Positions 26,803 to 39,715 of a DNA stretch of 64,000 nucleotides are shown piece after piece; position 1 is the stretch's first letter, and every line of letters begins with the position of its first letter. The stretch is from CAVOGJ01 sp963695405. Lineage in GTDB: Bacteria; Planctomycetota; Planctomycetia; Pirellulales; Pirellulaceae. The position numbers were made by a program, and so were the translations under genes. The notes beneath the pieces were generated by a model. It did no database searches. It saw nothing but the letters and a program-made list of their open reading frames with translations, and was not told the origin of the DNA. The DNA lies in contig CAVOGJ010000018.1 in the NCBI GenBank assembly GCA_963695405.1, positions 62,001 through 126,000 of the forward strand, read 5' to 3'.

Positions 26803-27977
26803 ACGCCGCCAGCACGAGTACGAATATCATCCTGAATGGGACGGCGACGCTGGCCGCGTACGAGCAGGCCATCGAATTGATTCGGTTCTCCAACTCGCTG
26901 GCTGCGCCTTCGCAAGTGAATCGCATGATCGATGTCCAGGTGGAGGACGTCGACGCCCACGTTAGCAACGTGGCTACGGCCACGATCTGCATTGTGGATG
27001 TACGCGCGACCAAAGAACAGATCGGTACGCCGATTCGCAATGCGACAAATCCTGACTATTGGGACGTGGTATTTCAAATCGAGGTCGAAAATACGGGTAG
27101 CGGGATCCTCAGAGGGCTTGATCTCGTTGAAGCACTAAGCGCGCCGGGAAACTTTGGGGCTGGTTTCGTTTCCGCCAACCCGCTGACTGCCGCCAATCTC
27201 GCCTTTAGCGGCACAGGCACGGCACCCACGGTGAACACGTCATGGAACGGTGCGGCCATCACGAACATGCTCAGCGACGACGGGATACTCAATCCGGGCG
27301 ATTCGTTCACTATCGATTTTACGACCACACTTGATCTTTCCACGGTGGCCGATCCGGAGAACGCAACCAATCAGGCCACGGTGACGACGGATGATCCAAA
27401 TGACGGGTCGAACGAATCCTTTCTGTCGGACGCGACCGACAGCGGCAATGTGCCCGCCGGCACCAACGACGGCGCACCAGGAGCGACGACCGGTAATGAG
27501 GACGACCCGACTCCTCTCATCATCCGCGATATCGAAGCCACCAAGGAATGGACGGCCTACGCGTCGGCGGCGAGTGGCGTCAGCGGTAATTTCGACGTTA
27601 CTTACACGTTGACCGTCGAAAATACCGGCACGGAGCGGCTGTCGAGTCTTTCCTTAACGGACGATCTGGCCGCCCAGTTCGGTGGCGCTTGGAAGGGAGT
27701 TGTCGGCGTCTCGGTAACCAATGTCTCGGCGACGAATCCACCCGTTGGTAACCCGGCCTATAACGGCTCGGCCGGCAGCAATCTCCTCATGCCGTCAGCG
27801 ACCGACGAATTGCGTTGGGGCGAGTCATTTCAGGTCGTACTGGTGGTCGAACTCGACCCGGACGATCCACTGGCGAATTACAACCTGGCGGGACAGCTGG
27901 CCAATTCGGCCACGGCGGAAGGCACAGCCGGCGAACTTAGTGACCGATCTGTCGGACGATCCGGCGAATCCAAGTGA
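26430..27977 (+). CDS. Giant surface protein, third segment (first DUF11-like modules; frameshifted near 27939)
   Basis: Continuation effective from about 26350 to 27939. It finishes the beta-rich domain (IGFNSAVGSVRTADQAIALG), includes a cadherin- or Calx-beta-like stretch (ATLTNPQSGDLLSA), and opens the first two DUF11-like modules, at about 26990 (VRATKEQIG) and 27527 (IEATKEW). The frame breaks where GEL should run into VTDLSDDPANPSD: one extra base at about 27939 accounts for it. Confidence 0.8.
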   Translation: MRTADQAIALGFRFNTIAPGDSVNFRYVYILADGSAITDTFDCLQSPSLDLDGNNSSGSAITDGYKGYFPVGGSAVSISDRDVAIADDDISNIRRATATLTNPQSGDLLSAATSSPTWPAGISVNAASTSTNIILNGTATLAAYEQAIELIRFSNSLAAPSQVNRMIDVQVEDVDAHVSNVATATICIVDVRATKEQIGTPIRNATNPDYWDVVFQIEVENTGSGILRGLDLVEALSAPGNFGAGFVSANPLTAANLAFSGTGTAPTVNTSWNGAAITNMLSDDGILNPGDSFTIDFTTTLDLSTVADPENATNQATVTTDDPNDGSNESFLSDATDSGNVPAGTNDGAPGATTGNEDDPTPLIIRDIEATKEWTAYASAASGVSGNFDVTYTLTVENTGTERLSSLSLTDDLAAQFGGAWKGVVGVSVTNVSATNPPVGNPAYNGSAGSNLLMPSATDELRWGESFQVVLVVELDPDDPLANYNLAGQLANSATAEGTAGELSDRSVGRSGESK

Positions 27978-30900
27978 TCTCGATAGTGAGGGCGACAACG
28001 AAGCAGACGATCCGACAGGGATTTACCTGGCCGCGCTCGAAGTGACCAAGACGGCGAGTGGCGTGACACCCGCCAGTCTTGTGGCTGGCTCGAGCGGTGC
28101 AGCGGGAAATTTTGTGGTCGACTTTGCCGTAACAACGTACAACCGTGGTAACGACCTGATTAACAATCTGGGACTCGTCGAAGACCTCGCCAGTCAGTTT
28201 GGAGGGGCATTCGCGCAGATCGTGGGGGCACCCACATTCACGATCACCAATAATTCTGGTTTGGCCAGTGTGGCCGCGAATCCCGCCGGTTACAACGGAG
28301 GCGCGATCAGCCAGGTTCTCAATGTGTCGACCAGTCAACTTGGTCCCGGTGACGAGGTGGAGATCGTCATTCGCGTCGAGGTCGATCCGGATGCGGTGAC
28401 GGGCTTGCTTCCCAATGGCCGCTTGGAAAATTCAGCAACGGCCAGCGGAATGGCCTCCAGCGGCCAGGTGGTTGTCGATGTCTCGGATGATCCGACGAAT
28501 GCCACCAACGTCGATCCGGATAATGACAACAACCCCGACGACCCGACGACGATCTCCATCGCCGATCTGGCGGTCACCAAGTCGCTGGATACCATCGTGC
28601 CCGCCGCTTCTGGTACCGCTGGTAATTTTGATGTCACGTATCTGTTCCGCGTGACGAATACGGGAACCGAGTCGCTTTCTCAGCTGTCACTCACCGATAA
28701 TTTTGCCAGCCAGTTCGGTGGGGCCTTTCGGCGAGTTGTCGGGGTTTCGGTAATGAATATCGATGCGTCCGTGGCCCCCAGTGCCAATTCGGCCTTCAAC
28801 GGTCTCGCCGGCAGCAACCTGCTCTTGCCGGCTGTTTCGGACGACGTGCGGCCCGGCCAATCGTTTGAGGTATCGCTAACGATTGAAGTAGATCCGGACC
28901 ATGGTGCGGCCAACTTCAACGCCGCCGGCGAGCTGCAGAATATCGCGACAGCATCCGCAGTCGGTGCGAATGGCGGGCTACCCGCTAGTTTGTCGGACGA
29001 CACCTCCAATCCCGCTGACACGGATACCGACGGTGACGGGCACCCGAATGATCCTACAACTCTGCGAGTCGCGGACATGGCGGTCACGAAGACTTTCGTG
29101 TCGAGCGGCCCGGCGACCAGCGGGACGGCTGGGAACTTTGATATCACGTACGATCTGACGATCGTCAATACGGGCAATGATCCGCTCTCTGAGTTGTCAC
29201 TGACGGACGATTTGTTTTCAGATATGGGTCTGGCCTTTGTCGGGATCGTGCTGCAGGCCGGACAACCAGCGACCTTGCAAGGGAGCAGCGTGGCGGACGA
29301 TCCCGAGTTCAACCCGGCTTTCGACGGGAATGCAGCGGGGGTCGGCGACTCGGAGATCATTGATCATACCGGAGCGAACACGAATCTGCTTGACGTTGGT
29401 CAATCCGTGACGATTCGTATTATCGCGGAGATTGACCCAGATGCGGTCGGAGCCATCGTGACGGGCGGATACGTTTCCAATCAAGCCACCGCATCGGCAG
29501 TTGGGACAGCCGCCGCGATTTCCCAGTTGTCGGACGACCCGAACGATGCCACCGACGCCAATATCGCGGGAGACAATGACCCGGAGGATGCGACTCGAGT
29601 CCTGGTTTCCGACATGACGCTGGAGAAAGCGGTCGTCGGTTCGCCCAGTCGACAGGCCGATGGAACGTGGAATGTCAGTTTTGCCGTCGCCTATCGAAAC
29701 ACAGGTGCCACGACGATCAGCAACCTGATGCTGTTCGACGATCTCTCGTCTACAAGCAACTTTGGCTCGTCGTGGTTGACGACGACGTCGGTCAACCTCG
29801 ATGCCTCCGGCGTGATGGCGGGCGTCGCCCCGGGGCTGAACGCGGCGTGGCAGGCCAACCCCGCGGTCAATGTGTTCGATGGCACGGGTTTGCTAGAAGC
29901 GGGTGACGAGATTGTCGTCAACTTTACGGTCAACATCGATCCGGATCGATCCGGATCGACCGCGGCCGGAATTACGAACCAGGCGTTTGGGTCGGGTATA
30001 GATACAACCGCTACACTCCTGAGCGACTTTTCGGACGATCCGTCAAATCCGACGGACGTTGATCCGAATGGCGACAATGACCCAGATGACGCCACGATTG
30101 TGGCGTTAAGCGATATCGGAGTCGCCAAGCAGATTAATACTGCGGTCGAAGTGGCCGGGCGCACGGGAGTCTTTGACGTCGAGTATGCCCTCGTCATTGA
30201 GAATACGGGCACTGTGGATCTGACGAACATTCAGGTCAACGAGCAGTTGGGCGGGGCTGCCGGCCACTTTGGCAACGGCTTTATCGGGGTCCCAGTGGCT
30301 CCTGCGATCGTCGCGAGCAGCCTGACGCCGGGGGCCTCGCTACCAACGCTCGTGTCGTGGGATGGCGTGGCTAACAGCGACTTCTTCGACGGATCCAGCG
30401 GCCTCCTTCGGCCTGGTGATTCCTTGGTGGTGACGTTGACTGTCCGAGTCGATACGGTGGCGGGGGATTCGACGGCGCCGATGGACTTCAATAATCAAGT
30501 CACGGCGACCGCCGACGGTCCGATGAGCACGGTGGCCAGCGATTTGTCGGACTTCGGAACGAACCCGAATGGAAACAACGCGGATGGCTCGGAAGACACG
30601 CCGACTCCGCTGCAAATCCCGCAGATTCGCTCGTCCAAGAACCACGCCGCGGCATCACGCAATCCAGACGGATCGTACACGGTGCCGGTACTGATCGCGA
30701 TCGCCAATACTGGCACGGTTGACATGGACTCGATCCAGATGGTCGAGGACGTGGCCTCCCAGTTTGGTGACGGATTCATCGCGGTCCAGAATCCACAGGT
30801 TATGCCAGGGGCTCCGTTTGGTGGTGTGCTTCCAACCATCAATGCCGCTTGGACGAGCGACACCGCGCAAAACGTATTCACTGCTGCCCCGAGTTCGTTG

Positions 30901-33900
30901 CCTGCCGGCCAGTCACTGACATTTAGTTTCAACGCCGTGGTTGATCCAGATGCCGTGGACGACATCGCGATGGCAATGAGCAATCAGGCAACGGTCGAAG
31001 GACGCGGTCCGAACTACGACGGGGCGCTGATCACAGTAGACGACCAATCGGGGAATGGCGTCGCGGTGACCTCGGGAGTCGATAATGATGACGCGACGCC
31101 CTTGCGAATCCCCGAGGTCATTTCGCAAAAGCGCGTGATCGGTGTCGTGCCGTCCGCCAGCGGTACGTCGGGAAATGTCGACGTGACGTATTCCTTCACG
31201 TTGACGAACTCCGGAACGGTAGAGCTCGTTTCGCCTAGTCTCGTCGATCCTTGGGCACTCGCGTTCGGTGCGGCATTCATTGCCGTGGTGGATGTGGATC
31301 TCTCTGATAACGTCGTGACACCACCCACCACCGGCATCGGAGGAAACAATAGCTATAGCGGGGCACTCGGTCAGAATATGCTTGACGGAGCCGGGCAGTT
31401 ACTGCCAGGCGAATCTGTCGCAGTGACCGTGACCGTCGAGATCGATCCGGACGCCAATCCGGCCGCGATTACCGGCGGCAAACTGACGAATCAAGCCACG
31501 GGTACGGCCAGCTACGATCCCGATCCGTTCACTTCGGGTGACGAGACCACGGTGGACGATCTGTCGGACGATCCCGATGATTCGAACGATGTCGACCCGG
31601 ATGCGGACGGTGATCCGGATGATTTCACCGCGCTGGCCGTGACGTCGCTGGATGTGACCAAGGAAGCCACGTCGGTCACTCCGTCAATCAGCGGGACGCC
31701 CGGCAACTTTGACGTGACTTATCTCCTCACGATTACCAACACCGGAACGCAATCCCTCTCCAATCTCTCGCTCACCGACGACTTGGCAACACGATTCGGC
31801 GGCGCTTTGATCGACGTTGTGAACGTGTCGGTAGCCAACATCGATGCGAATCGCCCACCGATCGTGAACCCGGCCTTTGATGGTTCTGCAGGGAGCGATC
31901 TGTTGCTGGGTTCCATCACCGATCAACTGGCGGCAAGCCAGTCTTTTCAAGTGACGATGATCGTCGAGGTCGACCCGGACCATCCGGCGGCGATGACGAA
32001 CGGAAATGGTCAATTTTCCAACACGGCCACGGGTGGCGGTATAGGGCAGAATGGAGACTTGGCGAGCGACGTATCCGATGATCCCACGGATCCGACCGAT
32101 ATCGATCCCAACGGTGACAACAATCCCGACGATGCAACAACGCTCGCCATCGGTTCACTTCGGCTAACCAAACTGGCAGGTCCCATCGCGCCGGCCGCCA
32201 GCGGGAGCGATGGAAACTTCGACGTGACCTACACGTTCACGTTGCAAAATACCGGCAACGATGACATCAGCGCCCTGGCCATTACGGATGACTGGGCGAG
32301 CGAACTGGGCGGCGCATTCGTTCGCGTTGTTGATCAGAACCTCTCGAATGACGTCGCGGGAAGCGTCACGGTTGCCGGCAACCCGACGTATGCAGGCGGT
32401 GCCGCGGAGAATCTGTTTGCGGCTGGAAGTCTGCTGGGAAGCGGTGAAACGGTGACCGTGGCGGTGACCGTGGAATTGGATCCTGACGCCTCGACAGCAA
32501 ATCTGATTGGGGGCCAGCTCCTCAATTCGGCCACGGCCCAGGGGATGTCCACACTCGGCCTGGTCAACGATCTCTCGGATGACCCGTCGGACACCACCAA
32601 TGTGGATGTCGATGGCGATAACACGCCTGATGACCGCACGGGTATCTCGGTTGCGGACATGGCATTAACAAAGTCAGTGCTAGGTCTTCCAGTGCCAGCT
32701 GCGAGCGGTACGACTGGCAATTACGACGTGACGCTGATCTTTCGTATTTCGAATACGGGTAGCGAGACGCTTTCGAATCTTACTCTGACGGATGATTTGG
32801 CCAACCAGTTTGGCGGAGCCTTTGTTGCCGTGCGGAATATCGCACTCTCAAACATTGACGCGTCGGTTCCTCCCAGTGTCAATTCCGGATTCGACGGTAC
32901 CGCGAGTAGCGACATGCTACTGGGCTCGGCGGCAGATGAATTGCAGTCGGGGCAGTCGTTCAGTGTTACGCTGACGATTGAGATTGATCCGAACAATCCG
33001 ACCGGCGTATTCACCGCCTTGGGCGCATTACGCAATAGCGCGGCCGCAGGTGGCACGGGCGAACTCGGTTCACTCGCGAGCGATGTATCCGATGATCCGA
33101 CCATTGCCACGAATGTTGATCCGGATGGCGACAATAACCCGGACGACCCAACGCTACTTCGCGTCGCGGATTTGAATGCGACAAAGATCGTAGGCATCGC
33201 CGATCCGGCTAATCAGGTCGTCGGCTCGACGGGCGCCTTTGGGAATTTTGTCGTCCCCTACACTATCTCGATTGCGAATACTGGCAATGATCTAATCACC
33301 AGCCTGAGCGTGATCGAAGACTTGGCAAGCCAGTTCGGCGGTGGGCTGGTAGGAATCGTTGGTTCACCATCCCTGACGCTGACAAACAACTCGGGCCTGG
33401 CTGTCGCAACGCCGAATCCGTCGGCTTTCGACGGGAATGCAACGACAGAGATCCTCGATACCACTGTCAGTCGACTTGGCATCGGGGATCAACTCATCGT
33501 CACTCTCCAAGTCGAAATCGATCCGGACAACCCTGCGGCTACGATGGTGGCTGGCGCCCTCGAGAATACGGCCATCGCCAGCGGCACCGATTCAAGCGGT
33601 AACTCGGTGAGCGATATTTCCGACGATCCGGCCGATCCGACGAGCGACCACGACCCGACCCGTATCGCGATTCCTGCTCTCTCCGTTGCCAAATTGCTTG
33701 GCTCGGTGTTACCCGCAGCCAGCGGTACTACCGGTAACTTTGACGTTAGCTATACGTTGACCTTCGCCAACACGGGGACAGAAGTCTTAAGCAATTTATC
33801 ACTGAGGGACGATTTGGTCAGCCAGTTTGGCGGTGCCTTTGTAGATGTTCTCAGCGTCGTTGTGAACAACGTGAACGCTACGACGGCCCCACTGCCAAAC

Positions 33901-36900
33901 CTTGCATTTGATGGGACGGCCACAAGTGACCTGCTGATGGGAGCGGTCACCGATGCCGTCGAGCCCGGCCAGTCGTTCCAGGTTCAATTGACGATCGAGG
34001 TCGACCCCGACCATCCGGCGGGCAACTTTGTCGGCGCAGGTGATCTTGCGAATTACGCGGTCGGGCAAGGCAGTGGGTCCACCGGTTCGGCATCCGGTTT
34101 GTCGGACAATCCAGCCGACGTCACGAACGCGGACGAGGATGCCGACGGACAGCCGGATGATCCGACTACGGTGAGGATTGGTGATCTGGCCCTGGAAAAA
34201 ACGATTGGTAATGTCAATCCAGCCAGCACTGTTGTCGGATCAACTGGCGATTTCGGTAACTTTGTTGTGGACTATACGCTCACCGTTCGCAACACCGGAA
34301 ATGATCTCCTTACCAGCCTGACGCTGGTCGAAAACTTTGCTTCCCATTTCGGCGGCGCGTTTGTGGGGATCGTCGGCGCCCCTTCCCTGATGGTGACGAA
34401 CAACTCGGGGCTCGCCGCTGCCAATGCGAATCCAGCCGGTTTCAACGGCAACTCGGTCGCAGAGATGCTCGACATCGCGACCAGCCAGCTCGGAAGAGGC
34501 GATGAAGTCGCAGTGACCATTCGTGTAGAGCTCGATCCGGATGCGGCGACGGCCAACCTGATCGGCGACGCCTTGCAGAACAGCGCGGTGGCGGGCGGGA
34601 TGGACTCGGCCGGCAACCCGGTGAGCGACCTCTCAGACGATCCGGCCAATCTGACGAGCGACGACGATCCAACCCCCTTCCGCATTGCCGATCTGGCGGT
34701 GACGAAGGCGACGGCCGGTGTCGTGCCGGCGACGAGCGGCACGGTCGGAAACTACGACGTGACCTACACGTTCACCTTCGCCAACACGGGGACCGAGACG
34801 CTGTCGAATCTCTCGCTGGTGGACGATCTGGCAGGTCAACTGGGTGGCGCCTTGGTGGGGGTGGTCAGCGTCAACGTGACCAACGTCGATGCGAATACAC
34901 CACCCGCGGCCAACGGGGCCTACGACGGGACGGGCAGCAGCGACCTGCTCAGCGGCGCGGCCACCGACCGCCTGTTACCAGGCGAGTCATTCACGGTGAC
35001 GCTGGTGGTGGAACTCAATCCGGATAGTGCCACGGGCACCTTCAACGCGGCTGGTCAGTTGGAAAACAGCGCCACGGGTACGGCCACGGGAGCGACAGGT
35101 AGCACGTCGAGTGTCTCGGACGACCCGACTGACGGCACGAACGAGGACGAGGATGCCGACGGTCAGCCGGATGACGAGACGACCCTGGCGATCGGGGATC
35201 TGAGCGTCGAGAAAGTTGCGATCGTGACGAATCCAGCCAATCAAGTGACTGGCTCGACAGGAACGCCCGACAACTTTGTGATTACCTACGCGATTACCGT
35301 GAGGAATACGGGGAATAGTCTGCTTGATGGTCTCCGCATCGAAGAGAACCTGGCCGCCGCGTTTGGAGGGGCATTTGTCGCTGTTGTGGGCACACCAACG
35401 ATCGGAGTCACGAATTTGTCGGGTACTTCCGCAGCGAACGCCAACACTGTGCCGTACGACGGCGACACGATTACGCAGGTGCTGGACGCGACGACGAGCC
35501 GACTCGGGATTGGCGACACCATCGACGTGACGATCCAGGTAGAGGTCGACCCCGACGATCCTACGGCCACGCTCGTGATGGGAGGGCTGGTCAATCGAGC
35601 CACGGTCAGCGGTACCGATGCAAACGGAGACGTGCTTTCCAATTTGTCAGATGATCCGAGCGATGCAACGAACATCGACGTGGACGGTGACAATGATCCA
35701 GACGATGCCACTTCGGTTTTGATTGCCGATTTGTCGGTGAGCAAGAGCCTCGGAACGATCGTACCCGCGGCCAGTGGCGCCAGCGGTAACCGGGATGTAA
35801 CTTATGTCCTGACCGTCATGAACACGGGTACGACGAGTCTTCAAGACCTGCGACTTACGGATAACCTTGCGGGCCAATTCGGCGGTGCCTTTGTAGGCGT
35901 GGTGAACGTCATGGTAAGTCCGGGTACCGCAACGGCTGCACCGATGGCCAATGGGGCGTTCGACGGTGCCTTAGCGAGCAACTTGCTGTTACCCTCTCCC
36001 TCCACACAGCTTGACGTTGGACAAAGCTTTCAAGTTACCCTCATCGTCGAGATTGATCCGGACAACGTCGGGGCTCGCTACAACGCGTCTGGTGATTTGG
36101 CAAACTCGGCGACCGCGACGGCGGCGGGGCCATTCGGCATGATATCGAGCGACTCGGATGATCCGTCGAATCCGGCCGATGTGGACGCGGACAACGACGG
36201 TTCTCCCGACGATGAAACAGCTCTGTCCATTGCCGACATCCAGTTAACAAAGGCGATCACGAATGCCATGCCGGCGTTGAGTGGAACGCTGGGCAATATT
36301 GATGTGACATATACTTTCGTGCTGACGAACACGGGGAATCAGTTACTCACGAATCTCCGCATTCTTGATGATTGGGCTGGCCAGTTTGGCGGCGCGTTCA
36401 TCGGCGTGGTGGACACGGACCTCAGTAATGGCAATGTGGTGGCGCCGGGTGGTTCCGGTATTGGCGGCAACGCGAGCTATCTGGGTGGGTCCACCGAAAA
36501 CCTGCTCAACGGGTTAGGTTCGCTGGCAGCCGGCCAATCGGTGACCGTCACGGTGATCGTCGAGTTGGATCCGGATGCGGCGACGGCGACACTCAATGCC
36601 GCGGGACGGTTAGAGAATACGGCCGACGCGACAGCGAATGGTGTCTTTGGCCTGATCAGCGATGTCTCCGATGATCCGGCGAATCCGGCGGACGTCGATA
36701 CGGAGGGCGACAATGATCCTGATGACGGGACGGTCCTCAGCGTGTCGAGCATTCGGGCCACCAAGGCGGTTGCCGGCGTGGCACCGTCGGCGAGCGGCAC
36801 ACCAGGTAACTTCGATGTCGCTTATGAGTTTACCGTTACCAACTATGGCTTGGTCGCACTGGCGAATTTGAATCTCACCGACGACCTCGCGACCCAAATG

Positions 36901-39715
36901 GGGGGCGCGTTCGTCGGAGTGGTCGGCGTCAATGTGACCAATGTGAATGCGAGCGGGCCTCCGGTCGCTAATCCGGCCTTCGACGGAACGCTGGGAAGTG
37001 ACATGCTGCTAGGTTCGGCAGCCGACGACCTGCGACCTGGCCAGTCGTTTGTGGTGACGCTCGTCATTGAGATTGATCCGGATCATGTTGCGGCCATCTA
37101 CGATGTGGGCGGCGACTTGGCAAACACGGGCGAAGTAAGTGCACTTGGCCCAGACGGTTTGACGTCGAGTCAGACGGATAATCCGAACGATCCGACCGAT
37201 GCCGATCGCGATGCAGATGGCAATCCGGACGATCCTACGACGTTGCAGATTGCTCATCTGGCGGTCGAGAAGACTCAAGTCGGCTCACCCGTGGCCGCGG
37301 TGAGTGGCAGCGAAGATCATATTGACGTGACTTACGACATCTCGATCTTCAACACGGGGAATACGGCGTTAACCCAATTGTCTTTGCTTGAGGACCTGCA
37401 ATTACAAATGCTGGGTGGGTTTGTCCGCATCGTTGGTTCGCCAACGATCGTGGCAGGCATGGCTACGGATTTACCGGAATTCAACACCGGCTTTGATGGT
37501 GGGATCACCGTCGCCGAGATGTTTGACAACGTTATGCCCAATGCGAATCGGTTAGATCGAGGCCAGTCGCTGACCATCCGCTTGGTTGCCGAGCTGGATC
37601 CAGCAGCCGCAAGTGGGCCGATCGCGAATCAGGCGTTGGTCACGGGGACCAATCCCGGCGATCCACTGAATCCCGTTTCGGATCCCTCGGATGACCCGAC
37701 GGACTCAACGAATGTGGATCCCGACAACGACAACGATCCGGATGACGCGACGGGCTTGCGGTACCCCGACATATCAGCGGCAAAGTCACAGCTTGGCATA
37801 CCAACGCAATCGTTGAGTGATCCGAGCCTTTACGAGGTGACTTACGAGATCGTGTTGCAGAATTCGGGCAACCTGGTTCTGGCAGGACTCGACCTGTACG
37901 ACGACCTCGCGGTTCAATTGGGTGGCGGATTCGTGGGCGTTTCAGCGGGCCCCAACATTTCGTCTCATACTTTGGCCAATGCAGCGAACCTACCCACCAT
38001 CAACGGTGGTTGGCCCGCCGACACGAGCTTGAGTTTATTTAACGACGACGGTCAACTGCTGCCCGGCGAGTCGTTGACGGTCCAATTGACGGCGACGGTC
38101 GATCCGGCGCTGGTAATGTCGGGGACGAATCAAGCGGTGGCTACCGCCGACAATCCGCTGAACGGGACGGAGGACGGGGTGACTGACGCTTCCGACAGCG
38201 GCACGAATCCGGTATCGACCAATCCTGGAGCTCCTGGTGACACGGGCAGTGCCAGTGATGCAACGCCGCTGTTCCTTCCGGACGCAACCGTGGGACTTGC
38301 CAAGGCCGCCACGGTACTCGGCGACACGGTGACTTTGCGATTTGGATTGGCAAACACGGGGAATCTGCTGGCCAGCCATGTGCAGGTCGCAGATAACCTC
38401 AATGCGACCTTTGGTGCTGGCACCTACGTCGTCAATAGCATCAGTCTCACGACGCCTCCCGGAGATGTAGACAGTACCTTGACGATCAATCCGGGTTACA
38501 ACGGAGCGACCGACACGAACCTCTTGAACGGCTCGATGAGCAACACCTTGGATGTGGGAGATACCGCGGTCATATCGGTAGAGATCACCATCAATGAACT
38601 GGTCGATGTGGACGGCGGCGGCCCACTCTCGCTGGGCGAGTACCTGAATACGGCGAGGGCCACATCAACGGACGCAGTTGGAAACCTGTTCGCCGACGAC
38701 TCGGTGTCTGGTTTGGACCCCGATCCCGATCGGGACGGTAACGCGACCAACAACGCTGGGCCGACTTCGATTTTCGTTGCGGTCGATGCCACCGTGGGTG
38801 TGGCGAAGGATTCTGTGTGGAATGACGCCAACGACACGGTGGCTTATACCCTTGTCATCGAGAATTTTGGAAATACGCGGGCGACCAATCTCAGTGTCGT
38901 CGATGATCTGGACGCGGTTTTTGGAGCAGGCAACTACTCGGTGAGCGGTCTTAGCGTGGCAGCCGGGCCGGCCACTGTCACAGTCAATGCCGGCTTCAAT
39001 GGAGCCGGCAACCAAGAGCTGCTTGGCGTTGGTAGTTTGCTAGGCGTTGGCGAGTCGGCGGAACTTCGATTTGCGGTCACCGTATTTGAAATTGCCGATC
39101 CGCAAGCGAATGGGCTGGGTTACTACGAGAACTCGGTCACAGCGTTGTCTGAGGATAGCGACGGAACGGTGTATACAGACGCTTCGACGGACGGGACCGA
39201 TCCGGACCCCGACATGGACGGTGACCCGACGAATAATGCCTCGCCCGATAGCGGCAATTTGACACCGGAGGCCACGGTGGGCGCGGCCAAAACAGCGACG
39301 GTCAGCTTTGCACCCACGATCGTGACCATCGACGTGTACCTGGAGCACTTTGGCAATACGAATGCAGCGCAGCTCGACGTGCGCGAGGATCTTGAGGCGG
39401 TGTTCGGCGCTGGGACCTACACCGTCAGTTCGCTGTCGATTGTGGCGGGACCCGCGACATTAGCGACGAACGGAAGCTTCGACGGCAGCGGGGATAAGGA
39501 CTTGATTGCCGCGGGAAGCAGTTTGCGACCAGGCGAGACGGGGCACATCCGGCTGGTACTCGGTTTGACGTTGACGGCCGGCGTGTATAACAACCAGGTC
39601 TTCGTGACGTCCACCGATACGGATGGCACGACGTACCTTGACGATTCGGTACTAGGAATCGATCCAGATCCGGATGGAAGTCAATCACCGAACAACGATA
39701 GCAGTCCAACGCCAA
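26990..39715 (+). repeat. Array of about 25 DUF11-like protein modules
   Basis: Coding tandem array with a period of roughly 510 bases. Module starts can be followed at about 26990, 27527, 28033, 28560, 29070, 29607, 30110, 30620, 31100, 31640, 32150, 32650, 33165, 33670, 34180, 34685, 35195, 35720, 36220, 36740, 37245, 37765, 38270, 38785 and 39260. Modules fall into several types by their middle loop. One type (N-x-D-A-x-x-P-P...D-G-x-x-x-S-D-L-L) fills every even position from 10 to 20. The last three are shorter and begin ATVG.AK. Confidence 0.85.
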
